A DNA stretch of 64,000 nt from Brevibacillus panacihumi (GCF_003710985.1 NZ_RHHT01000002.1:1-64000), one strand, 5' to 3'; positions 49,063-57,933 are shown, numbered from the stretch's first letter. Notes: generated by a model not told the origin, from the letters alone. Numbers and translations: made by a program.

Positions 49063-50874
49063 GTGAAACTAGGTGGCTTCAAGAACCGTGAAATGCTGGT
49101 TGACCTCTCTGCAGGTGTCGTGGACTATCGGGAAATCAATGAGGAGTTGGCGCGCAAGTTTATCGGCGGCCGGGGTTTGGGAGTGAAGTACGTCTACGAC
49201 AACGGACCGCAAGTCGAGCCGTTTTCCGAAGATAACATCCTCTGCTTGATGACTGGCCCCGTCACGGGCTCCAGATCCTCGATGAGCGGACGGCTTTGCA
49301 TGGTAACCAAATCGCCGTTGACAGGAACCGTGACAGATTCGCACATGGGCGGATGGTCAGCCGCCCGGCTCAAGTGGTCCGGGATCGACAACATCATCTT
49401 CAAGGGAGCCAGTGACAAGCCGGTCTACCTCTATATTGAGAACGGCCAGGGAGAACTGCGCGATGCCAGTGATCTGTGGGGAATGGGGACGCGAGGGACG
49501 GTCAAGGCCATGCAAGACCGCTATGGAAAGGAAGACCTGAGTGTGATCTGCATCGGACAAGCGGGAGAAAACCTGGTTCGCTATGCAGGCTTCATGAACG
49601 AGCACGATCGGGCAGCGGGACGCGGCGGAACGGGTGCGGTAGCAGGCTACAAAAAACTGAAAGCCATCGTGATCAAGGCAGCGCAAAAAGGCAATATGCC
49701 TCAGCCCGCCCAGGACGAGGAATACAAGAAGGCCAATCAAAAGGCGCTCAAGGCGATCATGGAAGGCGGCTTGACCGCGCCGAAAAAAGGCGGCCTCTCT
49801 GTCTACGGGACGAACGTCTTGACCAATATCATCAATGAAGTCGGAGCGCTTCCGACGATGAACTCCAAGTATACGCATTTTGATGGAGCGGAAGGGCACA
49901 GCGGAGAGACGGTAAACGCTACTCTGCTGGTCGCAGACAACACCTGTCATGCTTGTCCGGTCGCCTGCAAAAAGGAAGTAGAGGTCAAGGAAGGCAAGTA
50001 CAAGACAAGGGTGGAAAGCTTCGAGTACGAGTCGGGCTGGGCGCTGGGCGCCAACTGCGGAGTCAGTGATGCAGCGCCGATCTCATACCTGATCAATCTG
50101 TGCAACGAGCATGGAATGGATACGATTGAGCTTGGCAATACCCTTTCCTGTATGATGGAGGCTTATGAGCGGGGGCTGACAGAGGAAAAAATCGATTGGG
50201 GCGACGCCGACCGAATGATCGAGCTGACGGAGATGATGGTGTTCCGCAAGGGAATCGGCGACGTTCTCGCGGAAGGGACCGCACGCGCTGCCAAGTATTT
50301 TGGCGACGAGAATCTGGCGATGTGCGTCAAGGGCCAGGCGATCCCCGCGTACGACCCGCGCGGCATTCAAGGGATTGGTCTCGGTTACGCGACGAGCAAT
50401 CGCGGAGCCTGCCACCTGCGCGGCTACACGGTGGCCAGTGAAATCGCGGGCATCCCGATGCCGACAGACCGCCTCAAGCCGGAAGGAAAAGGCGAGCTGC
50501 TGAAGATCTTCCAGGATCTTTTGGCTTTCTCCGATTCCATGAACATCTGCAAATTCTCCTCCTTCTCGGAAAATGCGGAGAATTATGCGGAGCAGTACGC
50601 TGCCATGACAGGTGTGCCGGTGACAGCCGACGACGTCATGAAAATCGGCGAAAGAATCTACAATCTGGAGCGCCACTACAATAATTTGGCAGGCTTCAAC
50701 AAGCGCGAGGACGATCACTTGCCCAAACGCTTTACCGAAGAGCCGGCCACAGGCAACAGCGCGGGCCATCTAAGCCGGATGGATGTCATGCTGGATGAGT
50801 ATTACCAAGTGCGGGGCTGGGTGGATGGTGTCGTGCCGGAAAGCAAGCTTAAGGAATTGAATATCGTTTCATAA
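49063..50874 (+). CDS. aor: Aldehyde:ferredoxin oxidoreductase family tungstoenzyme
   Basis: 603-aa AOR-family protein. The N-terminal cofactor domain shows KFIGGRGLGVKYVYD and MTGPVTGSRSSMSGR. The [4Fe-4S] ligands are C-x2-C-x3-C in DNTCHACPVACKKE near 287-294 plus a distal Cys in DSMNICKFS near 485. GIGDVLAEGTARAAKYFG and AYDPRGIQGIGLGYATSNRGACHLRG are further signatures. AOR enzymes hold a tungsten bis-pterin and oxidise aldehydes to acids, passing electrons to ferredoxin or a partner subunit. GTG 49063 follows AGGAGG. Tungstate uptake and cofactor genes flank it on both sides. No ferredoxin or second subunit gene is adjacent. Confidence 0.93.
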   Translation: MKLGGFKNREMLVDLSAGVVDYREINEELARKFIGGRGLGVKYVYDNGPQVEPFSEDNILCLMTGPVTGSRSSMSGRLCMVTKSPLTGTVTDSHMGGWSAARLKWSGIDNIIFKGASDKPVYLYIENGQGELRDASDLWGMGTRGTVKAMQDRYGKEDLSVICIGQAGENLVRYAGFMNEHDRAAGRGGTGAVAGYKKLKAIVIKAAQKGNMPQPAQDEEYKKANQKALKAIMEGGLTAPKKGGLSVYGTNVLTNIINEVGALPTMNSKYTHFDGAEGHSGETVNATLLVADNTCHACPVACKKEVEVKEGKYKTRVESFEYESGWALGANCGVSDAAPISYLINLCNEHGMDTIELGNTLSCMMEAYERGLTEEKIDWGDADRMIELTEMMVFRKGIGDVLAEGTARAAKYFGDENLAMCVKGQAIPAYDPRGIQGIGLGYATSNRGACHLRGYTVASEIAGIPMPTDRLKPEGKGELLKIFQDLLAFSDSMNICKFSSFSENAENYAEQYAAMTGVPVTADDVMKIGERIYNLERHYNNLAGFNKREDDHLPKRFTEEPATGNSAGHLSRMDVMLDEYYQVRGWVDGVVPESKLKELNIVS

Positions 50875-50881
50875 GAAAAGG

Positions 50882-50912
50882 AAAAAGGTGGAAGACCAAA
50901 CTCCACCTTTTT
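50882..50912. terminator. Bidirectional terminator after aor
   Basis: AAAAAGGTGGA-AGACCAAAC-TCCACCTTTTT, shared with the convergent moaD operon. Confidence 0.9.
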
Positions 50913-50914
50913 CC

Positions 50915-51211
50915 TTACCCTCCTACACGGATGACCTTGATTCGAAAGCGCTGCAACAGTTGGGTCAAGACGTCTTCCCGCTCCGAAGTGAAGCGGATGA
51001 AAACGGCGTTGACGTGGAAGCGGGAGGTGATGGCGACCGTCTCCTCCCGCATCAATTCCGCTTGCCACTGGTTGCCGCATACGACAAGGGGGAGATCCTC
51101 CCGCCCCGGTTCATCAGCGGCTTGTCCGTTGATCTCGCCACCGCATTCGACCAGATAGGTCAGCAGATGGGAGATGCGAATCCCGCGCAACTCCAGTGTT
51201 TGCTCATGCAT
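50915..51211 (-). CDS. Small MoaD-associated protein ending in Gly-Gly (98 aa)
   Basis: 98-aa soluble protein translated two bases after the moaD stop. It begins HEQTLELRGIRISHLLTYLVECGG and ends RFRIKVIRVGG. I do not recognise the family with certainty; it may match the C-terminal domain found fused to MoaD in some bacteria (DUF1952-like). Ending in Gly-Gly is notable because that tail is what MoeB/MoaE-type partners use in MoaD. Its place in the tungsten island suggests a role in molybdopterin or tungstopterin assembly, not proven. Confidence 0.65.
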   Translation of the reverse strand: MHEQTLELRGIRISHLLTYLVECGGEINGQAADEPGREDLPLVVCGNQWQAELMREETVAITSRFHVNAVFIRFTSEREDVLTQLLQRFRIKVIRVGG

Positions 51212-51213
51212 GC

Positions 51214-51489
51214 TCAGCCCCCGGCTACCGGAGGGAACAGCGCAAACTGATCATCCTCTTTGACGCGCGTTTGCAGGCCCTGGGCATGAATGATATTTTG
51301 TCCGTTGAGAAAGACATGCACAAATGGCTTGAATGTTCGCTCCGCTGTGAAGACCTCGTCTTCCAGAGCAGGATACATCCGGATCAACGTCTCCATGATG
51401 TCGATGACGCGGTCCCCGTTATCCAGCGGGACTTCTACGGAGTTTCCCTGACAGATTTCTCGAAAGTTGGCAAATACTTTTACTTTCAT
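51214..51489 (-). CDS. moaD: MoaD/ThiS-family sulfur carrier
   Basis: 91-aa ubiquitin-fold protein: KVKVFANFREICQGNSVEVPL at the start, VHVFLNGQNIIHAQGLQTRVKEDDQFALFPPVAGG at the end. The C-terminal Gly-Gly becomes a thiocarboxylate that donates sulfur to the pterin dithiolene. ATG 51489 is ten bases after AAGGAG. It is divergent from moeA and followed at once by the 98-aa partner. Genes for moaE, moaC and moeB are not in the window, so other copies must exist elsewhere. Confidence 0.88.
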   Translation of the reverse strand: MKVKVFANFREICQGNSVEVPLDNGDRVIDIMETLIRMYPALEDEVFTAERTFKPFVHVFLNGQNIIHAQGLQTRVKEDDQFALFPPVAGG

Positions 51490-51589
51490 CTGGAAAAATC
51501 TCCTTTTTCTTTCCATTATACTATCAAATCAAAGAAAAAGTCAGCGTAGATGCGAAAGACGAAATGCTTACCGGAAAAGGGGAAAGGCT

Positions 51590-52822
51590 ATGAAATTTTT
51601 TCAAGTAAAAACGGTGACTGAGACATTGGAAATCATACACAAGCATTATGCTCCGGTTCGTCAGCCCGTTACGCTTCCACTAGGTCAAGCGCTCGGCATG
51701 GTTCTGGCGGAGGACATCCGATCGACAGAGCAGGTTCCGCATTTTGCCCGTTCGACCGTTGACGGGTATGCGGTGCGGGCGCGTGATACCTATGGGGCCT
51801 CTGATTCACTGCCTGCTTTTTTGGATATTCAAGGAAAAGTCGAGATGGGCAAACCGGCGAGTCTGCCTCTGAAAGAAGGACAGGCGCAGGGGATTCCGAC
51901 CGGGGGAATGATTCCCGATGGGGCAGACAGTGTCGTGATGATTGAGCATGTAGAAGAGGTGGGAGAATTGCTCAACGTCTTCCGCCAGGTGGCGCCGGGA
52001 GAAAATATCATCCGGGCCGGGGACGATGTGATGGCAGGCGAGCTGGTCATGTCCGTCGGGCAGCGCCTTCGGCCACAGGATCTCGGCGTGCTGGCTGCGA
52101 TTGGAAAGACTCGTGTGACGGTGTACCCAAGACCTGTCGTCGCCATCTTGTCCACAGGGGATGAGATTGTCCCCGCAGACAAGGCGCAGCTGGCTCCCGG
52201 AGAGGTGCGGGATATTAACAGCGTGACGATTGGAGCCGCAGCCCGCGCATGTGGGGCAGAAGTAATCGACGGCGGCATCGTCAAGGATGATTACGCTGCT
52301 TTTCTGACGCGAGCGCAGGAATTGTTCGAGCAGGCTGATTTGCTGCTTTTGTCTGGCGGCAGTTCAGTCGGGACCCGAGATTATACCGAGCAGGTGATGC
52401 AAGCGCTCGGGGAGCCTGGCGTGCTGGTCCATGGCGTCTCCATCAAGCCTGGCAAACCGACGATTCTGGCCAAAGCGGGCCAAAAGCCGATCATGGGACT
52501 GCCGGGCCACCCCGCGTCCGCATTGATCATTTTTCATCTGTTTACAGCGCCCTTGATCGCCAGACTGGAAGGTCTAGCGCCTACAGAATTGGACAGACGA
52601 ATCGTCGCACGGATCTCGCGAAATATTCCGTCCGCGGTAGGACGCTCTGATTATGTGCGCGTCAAGCTGGAGAAGCGCGGCGAGGAGTGGTGGGCACATC
52701 CTGTATTTGGAAAATCAGGCCTCATTTCAACGCTTGTCAAAAGCGATGGCATGGTGGAGATCGCCGCGCAGAAGGAAGGCATCCTGGAAGGCGAATTTGT
52801 CCATGTACATCTATTTGCATAG
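51590..52822 (+). CDS. moeA: Molybdopterin molybdenumtransferase MoeA
   Basis: 410-aa MoeA. It inserts the metal into adenylylated molybdopterin. Family blocks: ARSTVDGYAVRARDTYG near 50, PTGGMIPDGADSVVMIEHVE near 103, RPVVAILSTGDEIV near 180, LSGGSSVGTRDYTEQVM near 248 and IKPGKPTILAKAGQKPIMGLPGHPAS near 280. ATG 51590 follows AAAAGGGGAAAGG. It is paired with a second MoeA-type gene 43 bases downstream. Confidence 0.93.
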   Translation: MKFFQVKTVTETLEIIHKHYAPVRQPVTLPLGQALGMVLAEDIRSTEQVPHFARSTVDGYAVRARDTYGASDSLPAFLDIQGKVEMGKPASLPLKEGQAQGIPTGGMIPDGADSVVMIEHVEEVGELLNVFRQVAPGENIIRAGDDVMAGELVMSVGQRLRPQDLGVLAAIGKTRVTVYPRPVVAILSTGDEIVPADKAQLAPGEVRDINSVTIGAAARACGAEVIDGGIVKDDYAAFLTRAQELFEQADLLLLSGGSSVGTRDYTEQVMQALGEPGVLVHGVSIKPGKPTILAKAGQKPIMGLPGHPASALIIFHLFTAPLIARLEGLAPTELDRRIVARISRNIPSAVGRSDYVRVKLEKRGEEWWAHPVFGKSGLISTLVKSDGMVEIAAQKEGILEGEFVHVHLFA

Positions 52823-52865
52823 TTTGGTAGAGTGATTGGTAGAAGGGTTTGGCAGGAGGAAAACG

Positions 52866-54779
52866 ATGCGCAAAATCTACTTGGAAGACACGCCGCTGCA
52901 AGACGCCCAGAAGAGAATTGTCGACAGCGTTCGCTTTTCGCCGCAGGTCGAGATCATTCCCACCCGCGAGGCATTGGGAAGGGTCACCGCAGAGCCGATT
53001 TATGCAAAGGTTTCGATGCCGAATTTCCATGCTTCTGCGATGGACGGCGTCGCAGTCAAGGCGGAGATGACGTACGGAGCCGACGAGCAGCACCCTGTGC
53101 GGCTGAAGCGAGGGGAAGGGTATATCGAGGTAGACACGGGCGATCCGATCCCGGACGGATTTGACGCCGTCATCATGATTGAGAACATTCACCAGATTGA
53201 CGATGAGACGATCGAGATCCTGGAGGCGGTCGCACCCTGGCAGCATATTCGTCCCATCGGAGAGGACGTGGTCGTCGGGGAAGTCATTATCCCGGACCGC
53301 TTCAAACTGCGTCCGGTCGATCTGGGGGCCTTGCTTGCGGGAGGCAATGTGACGGTTCCCGTCTTGCGCAAGCCGCGTGTCGTCATCATCCCGACAGGCA
53401 GCGAGCTGATCGAGCCTTCCGATTCGGTGGCAGAAGGAGAAATCATCGAATTCAATGGAGCGGTATTCGCGGCTTATTTGCAAGAGTGGGGAGCCGAGCC
53501 GATCTACCACGGGATCGTCCCAGACGATTACGCCATGATCCGCGACGCCGTAAAGACTGCCGTACAGGATGCGGATCTTGTTTTGTTGAACGCAGGGTCT
53601 TCGGCTGGACGGGAGGATTTTACGGTCCATATCGTCGAGGAATTGGGAGAGGTGCTGACACATGGCGTAGCGACTCGTCCTGGCAAACCGGTCGTGGTCG
53701 GCATGGTAGACGGGAAGCCCGTCATCGGATTGCCTGGCTATCCCGTCTCTGCTTATCTCAATCTGGAATGGTTTGCCCGCATGCTCGTTCACCACTATTA
53801 CGGTTTGCTGGAGCCGCAGCGTCCGCGGGTCAAGGCGACGCTGGGACGAAGGATCGTCTCTGTCATGGGGGCAGAGGATTTTATCCGTGTGACGATCGGC
53901 TGTATCGACGGGCAGTACATCGCCAATCCGCTGACGCGGGCTGCAGGTGTTACCATGTCGATGGTACGGGCAGACGGCCTGCTGCGCATCCCCCCTGGTG
54001 ATCTCGGCTATGAACAGGGAGAGTGCGTGGAGATTGAGCTGTATCGTCCGCTGGAGCAAATCCAAAATACGATTGTCGCGACAGGCAGTCATGACCTGAC
54101 AATGGACGTGCTGCATTCCTTGCTGAGAAAAACCAATCCGGAGCGTTTTCTCGTCTCTTCCCACGTCGGCAGCATGGGCGGCATTCTGGCGATTCAAAAA
54201 GGGGAAGCGCATGCAGCAGGCGTCCATCTGTTTGACGAAGCGACAGGTACGTACAATCTTCCTTTTGTGCAAAAATACCTCCGCGGTCAGGATGTCGCGC
54301 TCATCCAGCTGGTCTATCGCCAGCAAGGCTGGATCGTAAAGCCGGGCAACCCCAAGGGCATCACCTCTGTACATGATCTGGTCAAACCGGGGATTACCTA
54401 TATCAATCGGCAGCGTGGAGCCGGAACCAGGCTGTTGTTTGATTACCTGCTGGCACAAGAGGGGATTGACAGGGAGCAGATCTACGGCTATTCGCGCGAG
54501 GCGGTTTCTCATTTGAGCGTCGCTGCTGCGGTTGCTGGTGGAACCGCAGATGCCGGCCTGGGCATATACTCCGTCGCTGCCGCGATGGGACTTGATTTTA
54601 TTCCGGTATCAGAGGAACGGTATGATTTGTTGCTCAGCGGCTCTTTTCTGCGCAGCGCACAGGGGGAGGAATTGCTCGCCTGCATTCGCTCGGAGGCTTT
54701 TGCCAGAGAGGTGGAGGCGCTGGGCGGTTACAGCTGCCGCGATGCGGGAAAAATCGTGTACGCCATGTCTGCGGATTGA
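52866..54779 (+). CDS. MoeA fused to a PBP-like domain
   Basis: 637-aa fusion. Residues 1 to about 400 are a second MoeA (FHASAMDGVAVKAEMTYG near 54; IPTGSELIEPSDSV near 175; LLNAGSSAGREDFTVHIVEE near 240; RPGKPVVVGMVDGKPVIGLPGYPVSA near 270). Residues about 410-637 form a PBP-like domain (TGSHDLTMDVLHSLLRKT; YINRQRGAGTRLLFDYLL; GLGIYSVAAAMGLDFIPVSEERYDLLL) clearly homologous to the sensor half of the regulator at 47891. ATG 52866 follows AGGAGG. Two MoeA proteins side by side may serve molybdenum and tungsten separately; this is inference. Confidence 0.88.
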   Translation: MRKIYLEDTPLQDAQKRIVDSVRFSPQVEIIPTREALGRVTAEPIYAKVSMPNFHASAMDGVAVKAEMTYGADEQHPVRLKRGEGYIEVDTGDPIPDGFDAVIMIENIHQIDDETIEILEAVAPWQHIRPIGEDVVVGEVIIPDRFKLRPVDLGALLAGGNVTVPVLRKPRVVIIPTGSELIEPSDSVAEGEIIEFNGAVFAAYLQEWGAEPIYHGIVPDDYAMIRDAVKTAVQDADLVLLNAGSSAGREDFTVHIVEELGEVLTHGVATRPGKPVVVGMVDGKPVIGLPGYPVSAYLNLEWFARMLVHHYYGLLEPQRPRVKATLGRRIVSVMGAEDFIRVTIGCIDGQYIANPLTRAAGVTMSMVRADGLLRIPPGDLGYEQGECVEIELYRPLEQIQNTIVATGSHDLTMDVLHSLLRKTNPERFLVSSHVGSMGGILAIQKGEAHAAGVHLFDEATGTYNLPFVQKYLRGQDVALIQLVYRQQGWIVKPGNPKGITSVHDLVKPGITYINRQRGAGTRLLFDYLLAQEGIDREQIYGYSREAVSHLSVAAAVAGGTADAGLGIYSVAAAMGLDFIPVSEERYDLLLSGSFLRSAQGEELLACIRSEAFAREVEALGGYSCRDAGKIVYAMSAD

Positions 54780-54830
54780 CGATTGGATTGGCCTTGCTTC
54801 ATACTCATAAGAAAAGGAGAGTGGTCATCC

Positions 54831-55847
54831 ATGGCTGTACAAACGCTAGATTCACAGAAACGTCCTCTCCGGGATATCCGCATCTCCGTTACTGATAAAT
54901 GCAATTTTCGCTGTCAATACTGCATGCCTGCAGAAATCTTCGGGCCTGATTACCCCTTTTTGCCGCAGCATAAGCTGTTGAGCTTCGAGGAGATTACGAG
55001 GCTGGCTGGAATCTTCACCTCGCTAGGTGTGGGCAAAATTCGGATCACCGGAGGAGAACCGTTGATGCGCAGGGATTTGCCAGCGTTGATTCGCATGCTG
55101 CGTCAGGTGGACGGCGTACAGGATATCGCCATGACTACCAATGGGTCGCTTTTGGCGAAGCACGCAGAAGCGCTGAAAGCAGCCGGGCTGGATCGGGTGA
55201 CGGTGAGCCTGGACAGTCTGGACGATGAACGCTTTGGGAAAATCAACGGCCGGGGCTACAAGGTGGCAGATGTTCTGGCAGGGATCGAGGCGGCTGCGCA
55301 GGCCGGCCTCGGAGTGAAAATCAACATGGTGGTTCAGCGCGAGGTCAACGTCGATGACATCCTGCCGATGGCACGCTATTTCCGGGAGCAGGGACATATC
55401 CTGCGTTTCATCGAATTCATGGATGTGGGCAACACCAACGGCTGGAGACTGGACCAGGTGGTGCCATCGCGGGAAATCGTCGAAATGATCAATGAGGAGA
55501 TGCCCCTGGAACCGATCGACCCCAACTACTACGGAGAAGTGGCATCTCGCTATCGCTATGTGGGGAGCGAAGCGGAGATCGGCTTGATCTCGTCCGTGAC
55601 CCAGGCGTTCTGCTCGACCTGTACGCGTGCAAGACTTTCGGCGGAAGGCAAAATGTACAACTGCCTGTTTGCGTCGAGCGGATTTGATTTGCGCGAGCCT
55701 TTGCGAGCGGGAAGCGACGATGCGAAGATTCGCGAGCTCATTCGCGAGTACTGGGGGCAACGCGCCGACCGCTATTCGGAGGAACGCCTCCTGCATACTC
55801 CGGGGCTGACTCGCGACAAGGTAGAGATGTCCCATATTGGCGGATAA
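54831..55847 (+). CDS. moaA: GTP 3',8-cyclase
   Basis: 338-aa radical-SAM enzyme that starts molybdopterin synthesis by converting GTP to 3',8-cyclo-7,8-dihydro-GTP. The N-terminal cluster motif is C-x3-C-x2-C in [13 protein letters not shown] near 22-32. The second cluster is C-x2-C-x13-C in [21 protein letters not shown] near 260-280. The functional C-terminal Gly-Gly (HIGG) is present. ATG 54831 follows GGAG by about 11 bases; an in-frame ATG further upstream lacks one. Last gene of moeA-moeA/PBP-moaA. Confidence 0.94.
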   Translation: MAVQTLDSQKRPLRDIRISVTDKCNFRCQYCMPAEIFGPDYPFLPQHKLLSFEEITRLAGIFTSLGVGKIRITGGEPLMRRDLPALIRMLRQVDGVQDIAMTTNGSLLAKHAEALKAAGLDRVTVSLDSLDDERFGKINGRGYKVADVLAGIEAAAQAGLGVKINMVVQREVNVDDILPMARYFREQGHILRFIEFMDVGNTNGWRLDQVVPSREIVEMINEEMPLEPIDPNYYGEVASRYRYVGSEAEIGLISSVTQAFCSTCTRARLSAEGKMYNCLFASSGFDLREPLRAGSDDAKIRELIREYWGQRADRYSEERLLHTPGLTRDKVEMSHIGG

Positions 55848-55869
55848 GCAAGAATCGCGTGAGCAAGCC

Positions 55870-55898
55870 TTGACAATCGTTTAGACTCACTGTATGAT
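55870..55898 (+). promoter_or_regulatory. Promoter of infC-rpmI-rplT
   Basis: TTGACA (55870-55875), 17-bp spacer, TATGAT (55893-55898). Start near 55905, about 275 bases before the infC start. Confidence 0.85.
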
Positions 55899-55904
55899 AA
55901 AAGG

Positions 55905-56179
55905 CGTGTATAAACACTTCATACTTCGAGAAACAAGCAGAGGCGCCCAGCTTCTCACCTGGGTCGACGTCGGTGACCGATTGTTGACAGGTAACTCTTA
56001 TGCAAAGATCTTTGGATCTGCTTATTTGCAAGGTGAGATAGGTGCGGGCGCGTAATGCGTTCGCACATTTTTTGTGAAAAACCGTTTGCTGTTTTTCATG
56101 AACTGAGATGTGACCGCTCGTGGTCAACAAAGCGGCAAGTCCGTTTTGTTCCTTCTCGAAATTGACGGGGGTGGCAAGT
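55905..56179 (+). ncRNA. L20 leader of the infC operon
   Basis: Long structured leader with several stems. It contains an intrinsic terminator: GTGCG, GC-rich loop, CGCAC then ATTTTTT (56042-56073). A TGAAAAAC/GTTTTTCA hairpin (56075-56098) follows. In Bacillus, ribosomal protein L20 binds this leader and triggers early termination. Position and terminator fit; the L20-binding fold itself I did not trace. Confidence 0.8.
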
Positions 56180-56698
56180 ATTAGCAAGGATCAAATGTTA
56201 GTTAACGAAGCGATCCGTGCCCGTGAGGTTCGTTTGATCGGAGCCGACGGGAGTCAATTGGGAGTCGTTCCCTTTAGGGAAGCATTGCGCATCGCTCAAG
56301 AAGCCGACTTGGATCTGGTAAATGTTGCTCCTACAGCCAAGCCGCCTGTATGCCGTATCATGGACTACGGAAAGTTCAAATACGAGCAGGCGAAGAAGGA
56401 AAAGGAAGCACGCAAGAACCAGAAGATCATCGAGCTGAAAGAAGTGCGTTTTTCTTCCAATATCGAGGAACACGATTTTCAGACGAAGCTTCGCAACGTC
56501 CGCAAGTTCTTGGAGGATCACCACAAGGTGAAGTGTACGATCCGTTTCCGTGGACGTGAAATCACCCACTCCGAAATCGGACTGTCGGTTATGGAACGTG
56601 TGGCGGCCCAGTGTGAAGATCTCGCAACGCCTGAGCGCAAGCCGAAGATCGAGGGACGCAGCATGATCATGATTTTGGCTCCGAAGACGGAAAAGTAA
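56180..56698 (+). CDS. infC: Translation initiation factor IF-3
   Basis: 172-aa IF3 with N-terminal domain (SKDQMLVNEAIRAREVRLIGADGSQLG), basic linker (YEQAKKEKEARKNQKIIELKEVR) and C-terminal domain (FLEDHHKVKCTIRFRGREITHSEIG). It prevents early subunit joining and checks the start codon. The start is taken as ATT at 56180, preceded by GGGGGTGG; this gives the conserved ISKDQ start and the normal length. An upstream GTG at 56120 in the same frame adds 20 residues not seen in the family. The AUU start is the classic device by which IF3 limits its own synthesis. Confidence 0.95.
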   Translation: MSKDQMLVNEAIRAREVRLIGADGSQLGVVPFREALRIAQEADLDLVNVAPTAKPPVCRIMDYGKFKYEQAKKEKEARKNQKIIELKEVRFSSNIEEHDFQTKLRNVRKFLEDHHKVKCTIRFRGREITHSEIGLSVMERVAAQCEDLATPERKPKIEGRSMIMILAPKTEK

Positions 56699-56728
56699 GC
56701 TAGTAGTTGAGACAGGAGGATTTTTCAG

Positions 56729-56926
56729 ATGCCTAAAATGAAAACTCATAGAGGCGCAGCGAAGCGTTTCAAAAAAACCGGAAGCGGCCAACTGAAGCGT
56801 GACCGCGCATATGGTAGCCACTTGTTCGCCAACAAATCAACCAAGCAAAAACGCCATCTGCGTAAAGCTGCCCTTGTTTCCAAAGGCGATCAAAAGCGCA
56901 TTGAGCAAATGCTCACTTATCTGTAA
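56729..56926 (+). CDS. rpmI: 50S ribosomal protein L35
   Basis: 65-aa very basic protein, [23 protein letters not shown] at the start, exactly the L35 pattern and length. AGGAGG precedes the ATG. It is the middle gene of infC-rpmI-rplT. Confidence 0.97.
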   Translation: MPKMKTHRGAAKRFKKTGSGQLKRDRAYGSHLFANKSTKQKRHLRKAALVSKGDQKRIEQMLTYL

Positions 56927-57016
56927 GTTTCGCATCATTACACACCATCACGCAGCATGAGCTCCCTAAGCGCCTCGTAGCAGGCCGCCATGCTGGAAAG
57001 ACCAGGAGGAGTTAGT

Positions 57017-57376
57017 ATGCCAAGAGTAAAAGGTGGCATTATTGCACGCCGTCGTCATAAGAAAATCCTGAAGCTGGCGAAAGGTTACTTCGGTTCCAAA
57101 CATCGCCTCTTTAAATCCGCGAATGCTCAGGTAATGAAATCCCTGATGTACGCATACCGCGACCGTCGTCAAAAGAAACGTGATTTCCGCAAACTGTGGA
57201 TCACTCGTATCAACGCGCAAGCTCGCATGAACGGCCTGTCTTACAGCCGCCTCATGCACGGCCTGAAAGTAGCTGGCATCGAAGTAAACCGCAAAATGCT
57301 GGCTGACCTGGCTGTCAACGACAAAGCAGCTTTCAACGAGCTGGCTGCTGTCGCAAAAGGCAAACTGAACGCGTAA
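57017..57376 (+). CDS. rplT: 50S ribosomal protein L20
   Basis: 119-aa L20: [20 protein letters not shown] at the N-terminus and [23 protein letters not shown] near the C-terminus. It is required for 50S assembly and, by family knowledge, represses its own operon through the leader upstream of infC. ATG 57017 follows AGGAGGAG; an earlier in-frame start adds residues not found in L20. Confidence 0.97.
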   Translation: MPRVKGGIIARRRHKKILKLAKGYFGSKHRLFKSANAQVMKSLMYAYRDRRQKKRDFRKLWITRINAQARMNGLSYSRLMHGLKVAGIEVNRKMLADLAVNDKAAFNELAAVAKGKLNA

Positions 57377-57385
57377 AACCACAAG

Positions 57386-57422
57386 ACACCGATCTTCCTC
57401 CATGGAAGGGTCGGTGTTTTTT
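57386..57422 (+). terminator. rplT terminator
   Basis: ACACCGATCTTCC-TCCA-TGGAAGGGTCGGTGT followed by TTTTTT. Confidence 0.92.
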
Positions 57423-57482
57423 ATTGTGCAAAAATAGTTGTCCAACCTACAACACCTGTCCAAGCGGGAACCTTTCTCCTTT

Positions 57483-57491
57483 CATACGCTA
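57483..57491 (+). promoter_or_regulatory. Sporulation-type (sigma-K/E) -10 element
   Basis: CATACGCTA fits the sigma-K -10 consensus CATANNNTA exactly. It lies 31 bases before the start of the crystallin-like gene. No clear -35 (AC at the right distance) was identified, so the assignment is tentative. Confidence 0.4.
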
Positions 57492-57521
57492 CGAGTAGAA
57501 AGAGGAAAGGAGTGAGAGAGT

Positions 57522-57881
57522 ATGGCTAGATTAACGTTATTTGATGGCCGAAATTTTCAAGACAGACGTCTTCAGATTCGCAGACGTGGCTTAGCGATCC
57601 GAAACATGAGCGCAATTCGTTTCGACAATGACCTCTCCAGCTTTCGTTTGCGGCGGGATAATGCCGCCAATGTAACACTCGTCCTGTTTTCCCAGGCAAA
57701 CTATCAAGGAGCGTTTCGCGTATTTCGCGGGAACGCGGCAATTGCCAATCTGAGCAACTTTAACTTTAACAATCGTACGTCGTCACTGATTTTCATCCTC
57801 CGCAATCTGACGGACGCGCAGATTCGCAATATCCAGTCAAATGCCCGTGCCCCGAGAGGCATCGCGGAAATCCGTAGATAA
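57522..57881 (+). CDS. Beta-gamma-crystallin-like protein (119 aa)
   Basis: Small, very basic and Asn/Arg-rich protein made of two similar Greek-key-like repeats. Each repeat ends in a motif fitting the calcium-binding (N/D)(N/D)xx(S/T)S of microbial beta-gamma-crystallins: D-N-D-L-S-S near 37 and N-N-R-T-S-S near 86. TLFDGRNFQD and VLFSQANYQGAFRVF are the matching first strands. No signal peptide. GAAAGGAGTGAG precedes the ATG, a sigma-K-like -10 lies upstream, and a strong terminator follows. A calcium-binding spore or stress protein is a reasonable guess; no direct evidence. Confidence 0.6.
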   Translation: MARLTLFDGRNFQDRRLQIRRRGLAIRNMSAIRFDNDLSSFRLRRDNAANVTLVLFSQANYQGAFRVFRGNAAIANLSNFNFNNRTSSLIFILRNLTDAQIRNIQSNARAPRGIAEIRR

Positions 57882-57933
57882 GTGCAAAAGCTCTAAGGCG
57901 AGCCGCACTTCTGAAAAAATAGGCCAGAATGTG

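Noticed and set aside
52737-54512. 591-codon minus-strand frame opposite the MoeA fusion
   Set aside because: Shadow of a gene with clear MoeA and PBP motifs.
56120-56179. GTG-started N-terminal extension of IF3
   Set aside because: Family proteins begin at the ISKD segment; the extension has no ribosome binding site and lies over the leader.
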